NCBI GenBank assembly: GCA_963556195.1
Contig: OY744517.1
Coordinates: 148,861,882-148,925,881 of the forward strand
DNA: 64,000 nucleotides
Reading direction: 5' to 3'
From: Sepiola atlantica
Lineage: Eukaryota > Mollusca > Cephalopoda > Sepiida > Sepiolidae
Below are positions 11,479 to 21,921 of the stretch, piece by piece; position 1 is the stretch's first letter; each line of letters begins with the position of its first letter. The translations under genes and the position numbers were made by a program. Below the pieces are notes generated by a model, which did no database searches, was not told the origin of the DNA, and was given only the letters and a program-made list of their open reading frames with translations.

Positions 11479-11688
11479 TTTTTGTTTAGATTGTGTTTTG
11501 GTGATAGAGACAATTTTAATGAGTTCAATTATCTATGATGAAGCATTTCACCTGTCCTATGAGTGAATCACCTCCCTTTCACAATGAAAGAGAGGTGACT
11601 TCCATTACCATTTAGTTAAATGATTCTATCATAGATAATTTAACTCATTCAAATTATCTCTGTCGCCAAAACACAATAAAAACAAAAA
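11479..11688. mobile_element. Hairpin MITE-like element, ~65-bp arms
   Basis: The left arm 11,479-11,545 (TGTGTTTTGGTGATAGAGAC then TTATCTATGATG) is mirrored by 11,622-11,688 (CATAGATAATTTAACTCATT then GTCGCCAAAACACAATA). The pairing is weaker through the middle, so nearly the whole 210 bp can fold back. There is no coding sequence. A TATG repeat starts right after it and hides any target duplication. Confidence 0.75.
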
Positions 11689-11689
11689 T

Positions 11690-11849
11690 GTATGTATGTA
11701 TGTATGTATGTATATATATATAAATATATATATGTGTATACATATATATATATATATATATATACATGAAAGTATATAAACATTAGAACAGCTAACGCAA
11801 ATTAACCTGCGTTTTGATGGTAGTACCTCTCTGCAGAATTGTAAAATCC

Positions 11850-11922
<73 letters not shown>

Positions 11923-11925
11923 TAA
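11690..11925. repeat. (TATG)n and (TA)n arrays
   Basis: GTAT/TATG units at 11,689-11,712, a TA tract to about 11,766, and a longer TA array at 11,852-11,918. Confidence 0.9.
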
Positions 11926-12499
11926 CGTACAGGAAGATGCCAAAATCTGAGGCTATATATAAGCTACTAAATATATTCTTGTTATTTTTAATATAATTTC
12001 GATAATGTCTGTATTATTTATTATTTGATTAAATTTCTCTCCTGAATGACATGCCATTAGCAATTCTGCGAGATATGTGGTTCTAACAGGATTGGGGATC
12101 TGTCACAAAAATGTGTGTAGATATTTGTATAATTTCGGTTATTATGACTACTGTTCTCATCTTGAATGTTATATTCACCTAAGATGAGCACAGTAGTCCG
12201 AATAATCGAAATTATACAAATTATCAACCACCATCTAAAAAATTCAGAAACATGTAGATATTAGGATAACATATTTTCAGGGAAATAGATTGGGCGTCGA
12301 ACGCCGGTTGAATAAACACCAACATCTTTGGATTTGACCCCTTTTTATCCCCATTATAAATACATCTTAAATCAGTTGTTTATGCTAAGAACGCAGCGAT
12401 TAAGAACTTTATGAGGTCTAGAAGATTAAATCACACAAGTAAAACCATAAGAGGAAATAACTTAGGGTTTGGGTTAGAGTATGTAAGAATGTAGATATC
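11926..12499. other. AT-rich stretch holding one hairpin
   Basis: Apart from the hairpin at 12,124-12,220 nothing is recognised. Confidence 0.4.
12124..12220. repeat. 40-bp inverted repeat hairpin
   Basis: Arm 12,124-12,163 pairs with 12,181-12,220. By direct comparison 36 of 40 positions are complementary. The loop is 17 bp. Confidence 0.85.
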
Positions 12500-12840
12500 T
12501 TTTTATTACATTTTTTTTTTACTTCAGTTCACACCAAACAATGCACACGGTCACTGACATGTTAAGGGGCTACTCTGAATTCGGGGTCAGATTTATAGGG
12601 TTATCACAAGAGGAAAGTTGTGCAGCGAGATTCTCGTTCACATTCTATTTATTTTTATGCATGTTGGTACAGTCAGGGAAACAAGGAGCAGGGAAAAGAT
12701 TCGAAAGGCAAGAGGTTCCAGGAATGACGCTATTAGAGCAGAAAGCCTTCCGGCATCTGGAGACCTCTACAGTGAAGGGGTGGGATTGTGCTGCTTGTCG
12801 GGTTGGTCGGAAGTGTTTACATTAAGGGTACACAAATATC
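12500..12840 (-). mobile_element. Family A non-LTR retrotransposon 3' end
   Basis: The minus strand matches the tails at 6.5 kb and 20.8 kb block by block. It contains CCGACCAACCCGACAAGCAG, CAGATGCCGGAAGGC, ACTGTACCAACATGCA and a closing TTAACATGTCAGTGAC block near 12,550. The two overlapping plus-strand frames here (94 and 80 codons) are antisense shadows. Confidence 0.8.
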
Positions 12841-13735
12841 AATTCGAACACAGATTGTAAATTGCATATTTTAATATAGTAGATCTTTTATAAGTCCAGA
12901 CTTTTGCAGCAGTCTGCATATATGTTTAATACTAATTGTAATGTGGGTTTTACAAAAAAAAAACATTTGATAAGATAAGACGTACTAGCGATGGATTAGT
13001 AATAAAAGAATTACTAATGATCTGACAATTTGCTTTTATTTCGATCAAACATGAAAAATAAGAAGAACACACAAATTACCGGTGAAGTAATTTCTCAGAA
13101 TTGAAACAAGAATTACTAATTTTTGTGTAACTATTGTGGCATGATGTCAAGGAATTCGGTAGATTTTTTTTTCATTTGGCACTTGATTGAAAACCCATTG
13201 ATATTTTCTTTTTTTAACGATTTTTTTTATTTTATGCTAATTTTTCGTGATAGTAAATACAAAGACGAGTGCATGAAAATAAACATTAAAAAAACAAGAA
13301 AAAAAGGTGAAAGTTAAAAGTTTAATCAAATAATGCGAAACAATTGTAAAAAAGAAGTTCATTCAATTTGAAAATAACAACAGGCCTTTTTTCGTGTTTT
13401 GGTCCTTTCGCTTTTATATTTTGGAACAATTATCAGTGACGTTGCAAGGATCGAAAATTAAAATGAAATGAGTCGTTTAAATGATAAAAAATACTTTAAT
13501 TAGCCAGAAAATAAATGAAAAAAATGCTGATTTCACCCTATGAAAACAACAGGTTTTATAAAAATAAGATAACATTGGATTTAAAAATGCATTCTGATAT
13601 TAAAATAAAACGAATTCAATCTCATCGTTAACAAGTTTGTGGTGAGGCCGACATAGAGATGCTGATAGAAAGCAGGAAAGGGGTAAACAACAGTGACGTA
13701 ATCGCGGGAAGATACAGAAAAGGAGAAACAGAAAT
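12841..13735. other. AT-rich intergenic stretch
   Basis: Poly-A and poly-T runs and a 64-codon Lys/Phe-rich frame at 13,123-13,317 without motifs. Nothing supported. Confidence 0.45.
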
Positions 13736-13848
13736 AGAGATGGAAACAGAGAGAGAACGGTACACGCTGTGTATTAGAGAGTGAGAGAGAGAGAAAGAGT
13801 ATAAAAAGAGAGATTATGAGAAAAGGAAACGAGCGATTAAGGAAAGAT

Positions 13849-13893
<45 letters not shown>

Positions 13894-14400
13894 CATCTAG
13901 AGAGATTAAGATAAAACGTAAGAAGGGGGAGGGAAAGATTAAGTGAAAGAGAGAGTGGTTAAAACAAAAATCAAGAGTAAGGCATTAAGAGAGAGAGAGA
14001 GTGTGTGTGTGAAAGAGAGAGAGTATAAGCATAATATTAGGAGATTGACAGTAAGAGAAAGAGAGAGAGAGAGAGGGAGAGAGATACAGAGAGATACAGA
14101 GAGATAGAAGGAAGGATAGCGAAAGATAGTCAAAGAGAGATATCGGGAGAGATTACGAAAGACAGATTAAGAGAGACAGAGCGAGTATAGAAACGGAAAG
14201 AAGTTAAGAGATAGAGAGTGAGTAAGGGAGATATATTAAGAGAGAGAGAGGGAGAGAGAGAGTAAGAAAGAGATACAGAGACGGAGGGAGAAAGTAAGAA
14301 AGAAAACGAGAGTACGAGAGACTGAGATAGATTAAAAAAGAGAGTAAGTGATAGAGACATATACAGAGAGTAAGAAAGAGAGAGAGAGATAGAGGGGGGG
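13736..14400. repeat. Long purine-rich (GAGA)n-like block
   Basis: About 660 bp of G/A-rich DNA with GAGA, GATACAGA and AGAAAG words, including a clean (AG)n run at about 13,855-13,888. Several minus-strand Leu/Ser frames are only translations of this block. Confidence 0.9.
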
Positions 14401-15284
14401 CGAAGTAAATGTTTTATAAAGCTTGTAAATCTAAAATCCAAATCCAAAACAAGTTCCAGCTAATATCCAAACTTCCGATTAATTTAGAAGAAAAAAACGA
14501 CATTAAAAGGCTAAACAGAAAAGATAAAATGAGTGATAAAATAAATTGTGTTTGCAAACGACTCTCTCCGTTGTGATTCATTAAATTCAAGTTCACTTTA
14601 TTGAATTCATCGTAAAAAAATAATTAAAAAAGATGAAAAGCCTAAAAAGTTTTGTGAAACATAAAAAACCCTCAAAACTTTACACGTTTTTTTATAACCC
14701 TTGTTTTCAGATTGTCATTCCAATGTTGTTGAGAATGTGACTTGATACATTGTAGTTTATCTCAAAACGTCTGTGAATCACGTTAAGGAATTTCTCTTCA
14801 AATGAATACAATATGACCAACATGTTTACCTATACAATTTGATATTTTAACTACACATAGAGTAATTCCATTCTATTCTCCCAAGCACTTCGCACTCTGA
14901 TGTTCTCTACAACTGCTTTCTCACAGAAGAAGCATTACTATTTTCCGTTATTTCCATAGAAGATGCTTTCATCTTCATCAGGTTCTTAACATAAACCAGC
15001 ATTCCGATTAGAGGATGATCTTTGCCCATTAAGTGAAAAGAATGTTAGTCGTTTTCGGTACCATTCTAATTTGGAAAGGTGTTTTGAAGATGATATAATT
15101 CTTGTAAACAAAACCACCGTTAGCCCAGGTCTCTTCCATCCCTGTTTGAGTTTTGAAAATCCTGACTATCAACTGCAAATAGCAGATTAGTGAATCTTGC
15201 TTAAATAATCATAGAGCTCATCTCTCAACTTTAGGGGTTTTGCTTTCCCTTTTTTTTCTTTCTTTTATTAAAAGTCCATATTAA

Positions 15285-15285
<1 letters not shown>
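14401..15285. other. Intergenic stretch, nothing recognised
   Basis: AT-rich DNA without defined repeats or credible frames. Confidence 0.45.

Positions 15286-15287
<2 letters not shown>

Positions 15288-15352
<65 letters not shown>
15288..15352. repeat. (TA)n microsatellite
   Basis: Uninterrupted TA array. Confidence 0.95.
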
Positions 15353-15355
<3 letters not shown>

Positions 15356-15439
15356 GAAGAGTAGAAAGGAATTAGAAAAACAAAAGTCAAATCAAATTTC
15401 AATTCAATTGCTCAGAGCAAGGTATATTTAGTACACCAC

Positions 15440-15570
<131 letters not shown>

Positions 15571-15644
15571 TTTGTCGTACAAGACTTTAAAATGGCATTG
15601 AAGAGACAATATTTATTACTCATAATGAATTAAGAAATAAAAAA

Positions 15645-15918
15645 GATAAAAGGGCAGCTGACCGGTTTCGTACCTCGCTCAACAGAGCCAAATATCGAGG
15701 TAATGTATAAAAAATATTTAAAAAAGGATGCTATGAGAATTATAGCGAGGGAAAGGGGTAAACAAAAAAGTTCAATCAAATAGAAACAACATTAAGCCCG
15801 AGGAGATTTTCTCTTTGCTTGCAAAGAGAAGGTCTCAAGGACTTAATATAAATTGTTTCTAGAATCTTGAGATGATAAGGAGAGTGCGACCTACTAAGAA
15901 TGGAGAATAAGTCGACAC

Positions 15919-15925
<7 letters not shown>
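15645..15925 (-). mobile_element. Penelope-like element 3' end
   Basis: On the minus strand, right after the TA array at 15,922, the translation reads [20 protein letters not shown], then LETIYIKSLRPSLCKQREN, and ends ...LLGLNVVSI with a stop at about 15,776. The second copy at 50.5-51.7 kb has the homologous SHAHSLYHLKILETI segment downstream of a GIY-YIG domain. The 3' region ends with GAAACCGGTCAGCTG near 15,655-15,670, matching GAAACCGGTCGGCTG at the 50.5 kb copy. The 5' end is truncated inside the TA array. Confidence 0.8.

Positions 15926-15985
<60 letters not shown>
15922..15985. repeat. (TA)n microsatellite at Penelope-like truncation point
   Basis: TA array directly joined to the truncated coding end of the Penelope-like fragment. 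Confidence 0.95.
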
Positions 15986-15987
<2 letters not shown>

Positions 15988-16104
15988 TAAAGTTGCAGTA
16001 TTTCTGGGTCTTGGACACAATATCTCTGTTTTCCTCTATTACATAAGGGTTCGCGGGCTACGCTCTGTCCTTTGTATCTATCGTATTACATTAGACACCT
16101 ATAG

Positions 16105-16108
<4 letters not shown>

Positions 16109-16161
<53 letters not shown>
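16109..16161. repeat. (TA)n microsatellite
   Basis: Uninterrupted TA array. Confidence 0.95.
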
Positions 16162-16165
<4 letters not shown>

Positions 16166-16480
16166 GATTTTTCACTTAGAAGATAGTTTAATCAGTGAAG
16201 ACCGGGATTAGGCCAATAAAAATAAGCTTCGGTCCTCTTCTTAAGTGACCTCAATTGGGGTAACACCACAGTTTCTATTATCAGTTGCTGAAACTATTAA
16301 TCCAAGTACTTAATTTCCCTGATGATCTGCTAAGCAAGGACCTGCTTGGTAGTGAAACACCTGTAGGAAGAAACATCTTTAGTTTAATGTATATCGTAAA
16401 TAAATAATACTTTGAAATAAACAGTCTTTTGTGGTGATGTATAACCGCCTGAACGGAATGCTTCGGCAAACCTTCAATAA
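16162..16480. other. Intergenic, nothing recognised
   Basis: No repeat or credible frame. The minus-strand 62-codon frame at 16,281-16,469 has no motif. Confidence 0.4.
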
Positions 16481-16481
16481 A

Positions 16482-16482
<1 letters not shown>

Positions 16483-16573
<91 letters not shown>
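16483..16573. repeat. Compound (CA)n-(TA)n microsatellite
   Basis: About 24 CA units pass into about 20 TA units. Confidence 0.97.
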
Positions 16574-16575
<2 letters not shown>

Positions 16576-17215
16576 CAAGAGATAGAAAGATGAGAATAAA
16601 AAAATGCAGAGATAAAATATTTATTAAAGCATCAGAAGTTCAAAGCAAGGAGTCTGATATCCTTAATGCATGGATTTTCAAAGACAAACTCTTGTCATAA
16701 GAGGATAACAAACTATAATGTAATTGTAAATATTATCGGCAACTTTGAAAAATTCATACACAAAAAATAAAAAAACAAAAGCTAAAGAATGTTTTGTTGA
16801 GAAAAAAAAGTAGAGTTATGGTAGTCACCGTCAAAAACTCGTAAAAAATAGCTGTTAGAATACTCAAAGTATTTAAAAGTCCAAATGTTGTTGTTAAGAA
16901 GCTTATTATTCGACGGAGGTTAGTAGAGTTCAATGACGTTTATCAGTCAGAGTTCGATGCCTAGCCATGTGTGCGTTGCGAAAAGCTCTAGCTCCCTGGT
17001 TGATCAGTGTTTCGATAGGTTACAAAAATGGATTTAAAACTGATGTTTTTAAGCCGGTGTCGAGTGAAGATGTTGCTTGTTGGCGATGGTGAAAATGGCT
17101 ATTTTTGTCTGCCGGGAGAGGAGAATTAGCTGTTCGTAGTGGTTAGGGTCTGGGTAAAAGATGTGACAGGAGGGTATGGAATCTAAAAGAGGTGGACTTG
17201 TATGTATACATACAT
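16574..17215. other. Intergenic, nothing recognised
   Basis: AT-rich sequence without defined repeats, inverted ends or plausible coding sequence. Confidence 0.4.
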
Positions 17216-17220
17216 ACATT

Positions 17221-17221
17221 G

Positions 17222-17301
<80 letters not shown>
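17221..17301. repeat. Compound (CA)n-(TA)n microsatellite
   Basis: Short CA tract followed by a long TA array. Confidence 0.97.
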
Positions 17302-17305
<4 letters not shown>

Positions 17306-17405
17306 GCATGTAAAATATACGCATAAACCAAACTTTTTATCTTTTCTTTTTTAGTAGCTAAAGAAAGGAGAGTAAGGGTATGGGTGATGAAGGCTTAGAT
17401 GGCCA

Positions 17406-17615
17406 GCGTCAAGCTGTAAGGTATTAATGTTATTAAAAAAAATTAAATAATTTTTACAAAATAATTTTTAAAATAATATTTTTAGCCTATGCCCTCACCA
17501 ACGCAACCCCCTTCATATCATTCACATCTGCTCGAACCTCCATCTAGACTTATTCACATTTACAAAATATAAACAAATTCTTTTTCCCACCCATTAATAC
17601 CTTACAGCTTGACGC
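17406..17615. repeat. Exact 24-bp inverted repeat around a ~160-bp loop
   Basis: GCGTCAAGCTGTAAGGTATT plus AATG at 17,406-17,429 is exactly complementary to 17,592-17,615. The pairing does not clearly extend further. It could be the tips of a small MITE whose core has diverged. Confidence 0.85.
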
Positions 17616-17639
17616 TACCACCTCATTTAAAAAAAAAAT

Positions 17640-18355
17640 ATTGGTCCTCTATCACACACACATTTCCCAATAATGAAAAGGAAGAAAATTAATTTTAAAA
17701 AAGCAAAGTAAAGTTAGGTGTTTTTTGCTTTAGGTCATCAACAATGACTTGCGTATTTGTCTCAACTCGCGATAGTTCAGTCATATCCTATCAAAATAGA
17801 AAAGCATTAGACATATTTACGTCGGGGACCAAATAGCAAGTCAGACAAACCCCGTCGTTTGAAATGAATTCGGAAAAAAATTCTCTAATCTAAATCAAAA
17901 TTCAACGGGTAGTATTTTTTCTTTAGGTCATCAGAAATGATGATACTTTATATATGAAGAATTATAGTCACTTTCAACAGGTTATCCTAGATACACATGA
18001 TAATAACCCAGTAAATACACCATAGTGAACCTGGAATTATAACTTAAAACCTAAAGCATCCATTGATAAGTGCAAAACTAATCTCATAAATAATTGTAGT
18101 GTAGTAAAATTTCACCAATAAATTTGGAGATTACATTTTTAATTAAACTAGTAATTAAACATTGATAATAAAATTAGGTTTATCAGTATGACCTCCATGT
18201 TTTTAAAGCGGAGTACATTTTAAGTGAACTAGTAAGTTAGCTATAAAATGTGTTGGGTTAATCGGAGTTTGTAATTAAATTGATAATGAATAATGCAGTA
18301 AGGAGTTTATGTATGTCCTCCACTTATTTAATTGCTAGAATAAAGAACAGTAGTT
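17640..18355. other. AT-rich intergenic stretch
   Basis: No recognised repeat or gene. A TTTAGGTCATCA word occurs twice here (near 17,730 and 17,923) beside ATTCAACGGGTAG. A similar CTTTAAGTCATCAGAAA occurs near 63,920, so a diverged interspersed repeat is likely. Confidence 0.35.
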
Positions 18356-18359
18356 GATT

Positions 18360-19480
18360 TTAAGTAGTAATAATTATAATAAGGTTTAGTTTGTCTTCAA
18401 AAGTCTTTGCTCTCTCGGCCACGATCCCTCTCGAAGTGGCTTTGTCTTGGCATGCGACTCCCACAAGTGTGTGTCGACACTGCACTTCTTGAAGTTGTTC
18501 TTTAGAAGATCTTTGTAGCATTGCGGTTTTCTTTTCTGAGTTAGCTATAGAAAATCTGCTTCGGCGATTGAGAGTTCGGCATCTTGACAACGGGGCGACT
18601 CCATCCCAGTTTACTTTTGATGACAAAGGCTTCAACGCTAGAGATATTGGTCTCTTGGAGACCTCTGATGTTGGTGCCGTAGTCCCACTAGTGGACGCAC
18701 AAAATGCTCCAAAGGCAACGTTGATGGAACAGTTTCAGAGCCATTACTAAGCGATGATATGTCGTTCGGGTCTCTAAGGAATAGGGAAGTGTCGGGGGCA
18801 CGACAGCTTTGTATACCGCCATCTCAATGCTCATCTGAATGTCTCCATCTTCGACGACACATGTTCGGAGGCGGTCTGAAGCAGCACCGGCGTGTTTTAG
18901 TCGGGGTTTGATCTCATCTTGAATGTCACCACCTGATGAAAGATGGCTTCACAGGTATTCGAAATTGCTGACGTTTTATAGTTTCCCCGCAGATGTTGAA
19001 AACGGGAGATTCTGGCCTGACACTTGCGTCTTCCTGGGGTTGATGGCGAGCCCGAGGCGGGCGTAGGCACGGTTAAAAGCGTCCAGGATTTGTGACAGGT
19101 AGTTTTCGGATGTTGACACCACGCAATTTTCGTCAGCATACTGAAATTCCATTATAGACGTTTGCAGAGTTTTGTTTTTCGACCTAAGGCGGGCCAAATT
19201 GAACACACCTCCGTCTACTCTGTAGACAATGTCTTCGCCAGGTGAGGAAGGGGACATCCTTCATCATACGTGTAATGGCTGCCACGAACATAGTGAAGAG
19301 TGTTAGGGTGATAACACAGCCTTTATTGACGCCCGATTGACCTGGAAAGTGCGTTCTTTCATTGTAAGGAGAACGGACTGTTGCATAAACCTATCGGCAC
19401 ATCCGACAGTAGCAAGGATTTTCCACTATGGACCAAATAAAGACCGTGGTCAGATCGATAACGACCCCTGAGGCCTATCA
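18360..19480 (-). mobile_element. Non-LTR retrotransposon reverse transcriptase 3' half with altered catalytic box
   Basis: The minus strand from about 19,480 translates, with breaks, to the second half of a non-LTR reverse transcriptase. The segments in order are a GCVITLTLFTMFVAA-like motif B (normally GCVIAPTLFAI.VAA), VYRVDGGVFNLARLRSKNKT, and the catalytic region EFQYADENCVVS. Then come LGLAINPRKTQV, a SIEMAVYKAVVPPTLPYSLE segment equivalent to YGSETW, HQRCLWSIL, and a C-terminal KPSHIDP-like region. The catalytic box is YADE where YADD is required. With several stops the copy is dead. I do not assign a clade. Confidence 0.85.
18976..19257 (-). pseudogene. Reverse transcriptase fragment, YADE in place of YADD
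   Basis: A 93-codon open piece runs from VYRVDGGVFN through YADEN to LAINPRKTQVSGQNLPFSTS. The codon at 19,129-19,131 encodes Glu where the second metal-binding Asp belongs. The neighbouring residues are conserved, so a point change in a decaying copy is the simplest reading. Confidence 0.8.
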
Positions 19481-19978
19481 GCTATGTTCAAAATTCATAA
19501 TGATCGGTTAATAAGTTTAGGAGTGAATTATGTATATACAAATATATAAACATACATACATGCATACTTTTATAGAAAAAGATAATGAGAAAAGAGAATA
19601 CAAGCAAAAAACAACAACTCAATCAACAAAAATGAAATACAAAGCTTCAAAAGTTTGATATATTTCGTCCATGTTGCGCTTTATAAAATGCATCTTTATT
19701 TAACAGTACGGTAGTGGGAGTCGGGAATCCAAAATATAAAATCTGTATGGGGGGTAGGGGGTAATAGAAATTATCTTAAGGTGGGAGGGAATAAAGCGGG
19801 TTGAGGAAAGAGATACCTATACGTATTGTCGGATAATTATCTTCTAAATATACCTTTCATGCACACACCACATACTATTATATATGTGTATATATGTTTA
19901 CATATACAACTATATGCATATAATTTTAATAAGTCCTGCATATACACGTAATATATAATATTATTACATAATATATTA
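19481..19978. other. AT-rich intergenic stretch
   Basis: Nothing recognised except scattered ATACAT words. Confidence 0.4.
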
Positions 19979-19979
19979 C

Positions 19980-20061
<82 letters not shown>
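19980..20061. repeat. (TA)n microsatellite
   Basis: TA array with one TG interruption. Confidence 0.95.
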
Positions 20062-20065
<4 letters not shown>

Positions 20066-20099
20066 AGTATATGAAAATATATATTTGTGTATATATTTT

Positions 20100-20775
20100 A
20101 AAAAAATTAACCCAAACTATTGAAAGTAAAAGCTCGATAAATGTTAATATTTAACAACAGAGCATATAGAAGTAAACAATAGTATGTTAAATTCCAATCA
20201 CCAAGTCATGTTATTTCTTTACTTAGCACTTCTACTCAGTCAGGGATCACGGGACAAGAACAATCTACCCATGTAGTTTAACTAAAAGGTTCAGTTCAAA
20301 ATTACATATAGATTCCCGAGTTCGACAATATGCACCTTTCAATTACATATTTCTTTATATCACTATCGTTTTTGATTATTTCATTATTTCCCTTTTATTT
20401 CCTCCTCTCTCTTGGATCTTTCTCTAATCTCTGGCCGCACTTTCACATAAATGTTCTCTTTGTCATTATATCCATTTCTTATTCCAGTTTATTTTGATAT
20501 ATTTCTACTTTTCTCACCGTCCTATATTTACATTTTTGTCACTATAATCTTCATTTAATTATCTATCTTTATTTTTGTATTTCTATTTCATCTCCGGATT
20601 TACTTTTACTTATGTGCATCGTCACTGCTTTTTGGTAAAAAAAATCGGATTTTGTGAAACAGATAGATGACTTTTACTTTGTTGAATGGAAGTTAAAATT
20701 TCACATGTTTATTTTTCTACTTTATCACTGCTTAAACGTTTTATTTCGAAATCAATAATCAGCCTGGGCCGACAT
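20100..20775. other. Pyrimidine-rich intergenic stretch
   Basis: A segment at about 20,220-20,330 (GACAAGAACAATCTACCCAT, then AAAAGGTTCAGTTC) resembles 28,050-28,125. Both may be diverged copies of one SINE tail. The rest is T/C-rich sequence without recognised features. Confidence 0.4.
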
Positions 20776-20779
20776 GTAA

Positions 20780-21350
20780 TACCTGTATCTATATTTTTAC
20801 AAAGCAACCATTCGCTCATACATGGAGTATTGTTGCCACATCTAGACTCTCCCTCTTCATATGGTCTAAAACTACTAGTCTCTCCCTCTTAGACAGGGCC
20901 CCAAAAAGACCTCAAACCTAATCGGTTCCACACTGTCTACTGAGCTAAAACCCCTGTCCCATCGCTGCAATGTTGCATCCCTATGATTGTTTCACAAGTA
21001 CTTCAATGGAATGTGTCCCGACAAACTTGCTACAGGTTCCCCCTCAACATAAATACTCCCAACCAACCCGATAAGCAGCAAAATGCTACCTTTTCATTGT
21101 AGATGTCCCCAGATGCCGGAAACTTTCTACCTTAATAGCTTCTTTCATCGAACCGCTTGACTTTGCAATCCCCTCCCTGTAATCTGTACCAGCGACTGTA
21201 CCAACATGCAGAAATTTAAATGTAATGTGAACAAACACATAGCTGCACAGATCCCCTACTTAGGATTCCTCTATAAATGTGGCCCCTTTTATTTCACAAT
21301 AGCCCCTTACGTCTCAGTGGCAAAGCGCCTTGTTTGTGGTGAATGAAAGT
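20780..21350 (+). mobile_element. Family A non-LTR retrotransposon 3' end
   Basis: The plus-strand translation starts TIRSYMEYCCHI and continues with the GSTLSTELKPLSHRCNVASL region, KYFNGMCPDKLA, an RTA-LCNPLPV segment equivalent to FPRT..LWNSLP, and KFKCNVNKHIAAQI. It ends APYVSVAKRLVCGE with a stop near 21,345. This is the best preserved tail of family A in the window, with only a few stops, and it aligns with the minus-strand tails at 4.5, 6.5 and 12.5 kb. Short A-rich sequence follows. Confidence 0.88.
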
Positions 21351-21399
21351 GAAAAAAATAAAAAAATAATTATATAACACCGCAGCATATTAAATATCA

Positions 21400-21653
21400 C
21401 AGTACAATGATCATGGTCTTAGAATTTATTACGTCTATTTTTTCCTCTTTATTTCTTTTTCTCATCTTATTCACTCTTCTGAGCTTTTATAATTGTTTAC
21501 ATTTTATTCAACTCCATATTTATTTCTATTTTTATCGTCCATCATCTATTTTTTTATTCTTCCACATTAATATTACTTCCTTTTCTAATCAGTGGTTTTG
21601 AATTATCTCCCCTTTCGTATTTCTTCTTTTTTCTTTTACTCATCTCTCCCATC
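21400..21653. other. T-rich flank of the MITE
   Basis: A 64-codon Phe/Leu/Ile-rich frame at 21,407-21,601 reflects base composition only. Confidence 0.45.
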
Positions 21654-21674
21654 GATCTTTTGGTGCTTGTATAT

Positions 21675-21825
21675 CACTGGGCAACACATTTCAGAAAAAA
21701 ATTATTACTGGAGATGTGTAAAGTGATTCAGACTAATTTGGGTACGCTGATTTAAAAAATCATAACCGTTTTGCTGTATCACGTCAGGATTTTGAGTTTC
21801 AGAAATACTCCCATTGCCTAGAAGT
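21675..21825 (+). repeat. Left terminal inverted repeat of the 2.1-kb transposon
   Basis: Starts CACTGGGCAACA and runs through ACTAATTTGGGTACGCTGAT and ATCATAACCGTTTTGCTGTA to CCATTGCCTAGAAGT. The outermost 35 bp match less well than the inner 118 bp. Confidence 0.92.
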
Positions 21826-21921
21826 CAGGGTTTCAATGAAATTTACAAAAATTCATTTATTCATTTATTTCATCATAAATGCTTCAAAATTATAGAAATT
21901 ACAGAAAACTCTACTAGAATG

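Noticed and set aside
13939..14596. Minus-strand Leu/Ser-rich frames resembling membrane proteins
   Set aside because: They come from a purine-rich microsatellite block. The apparent hydrophobic segments are a codon artefact.
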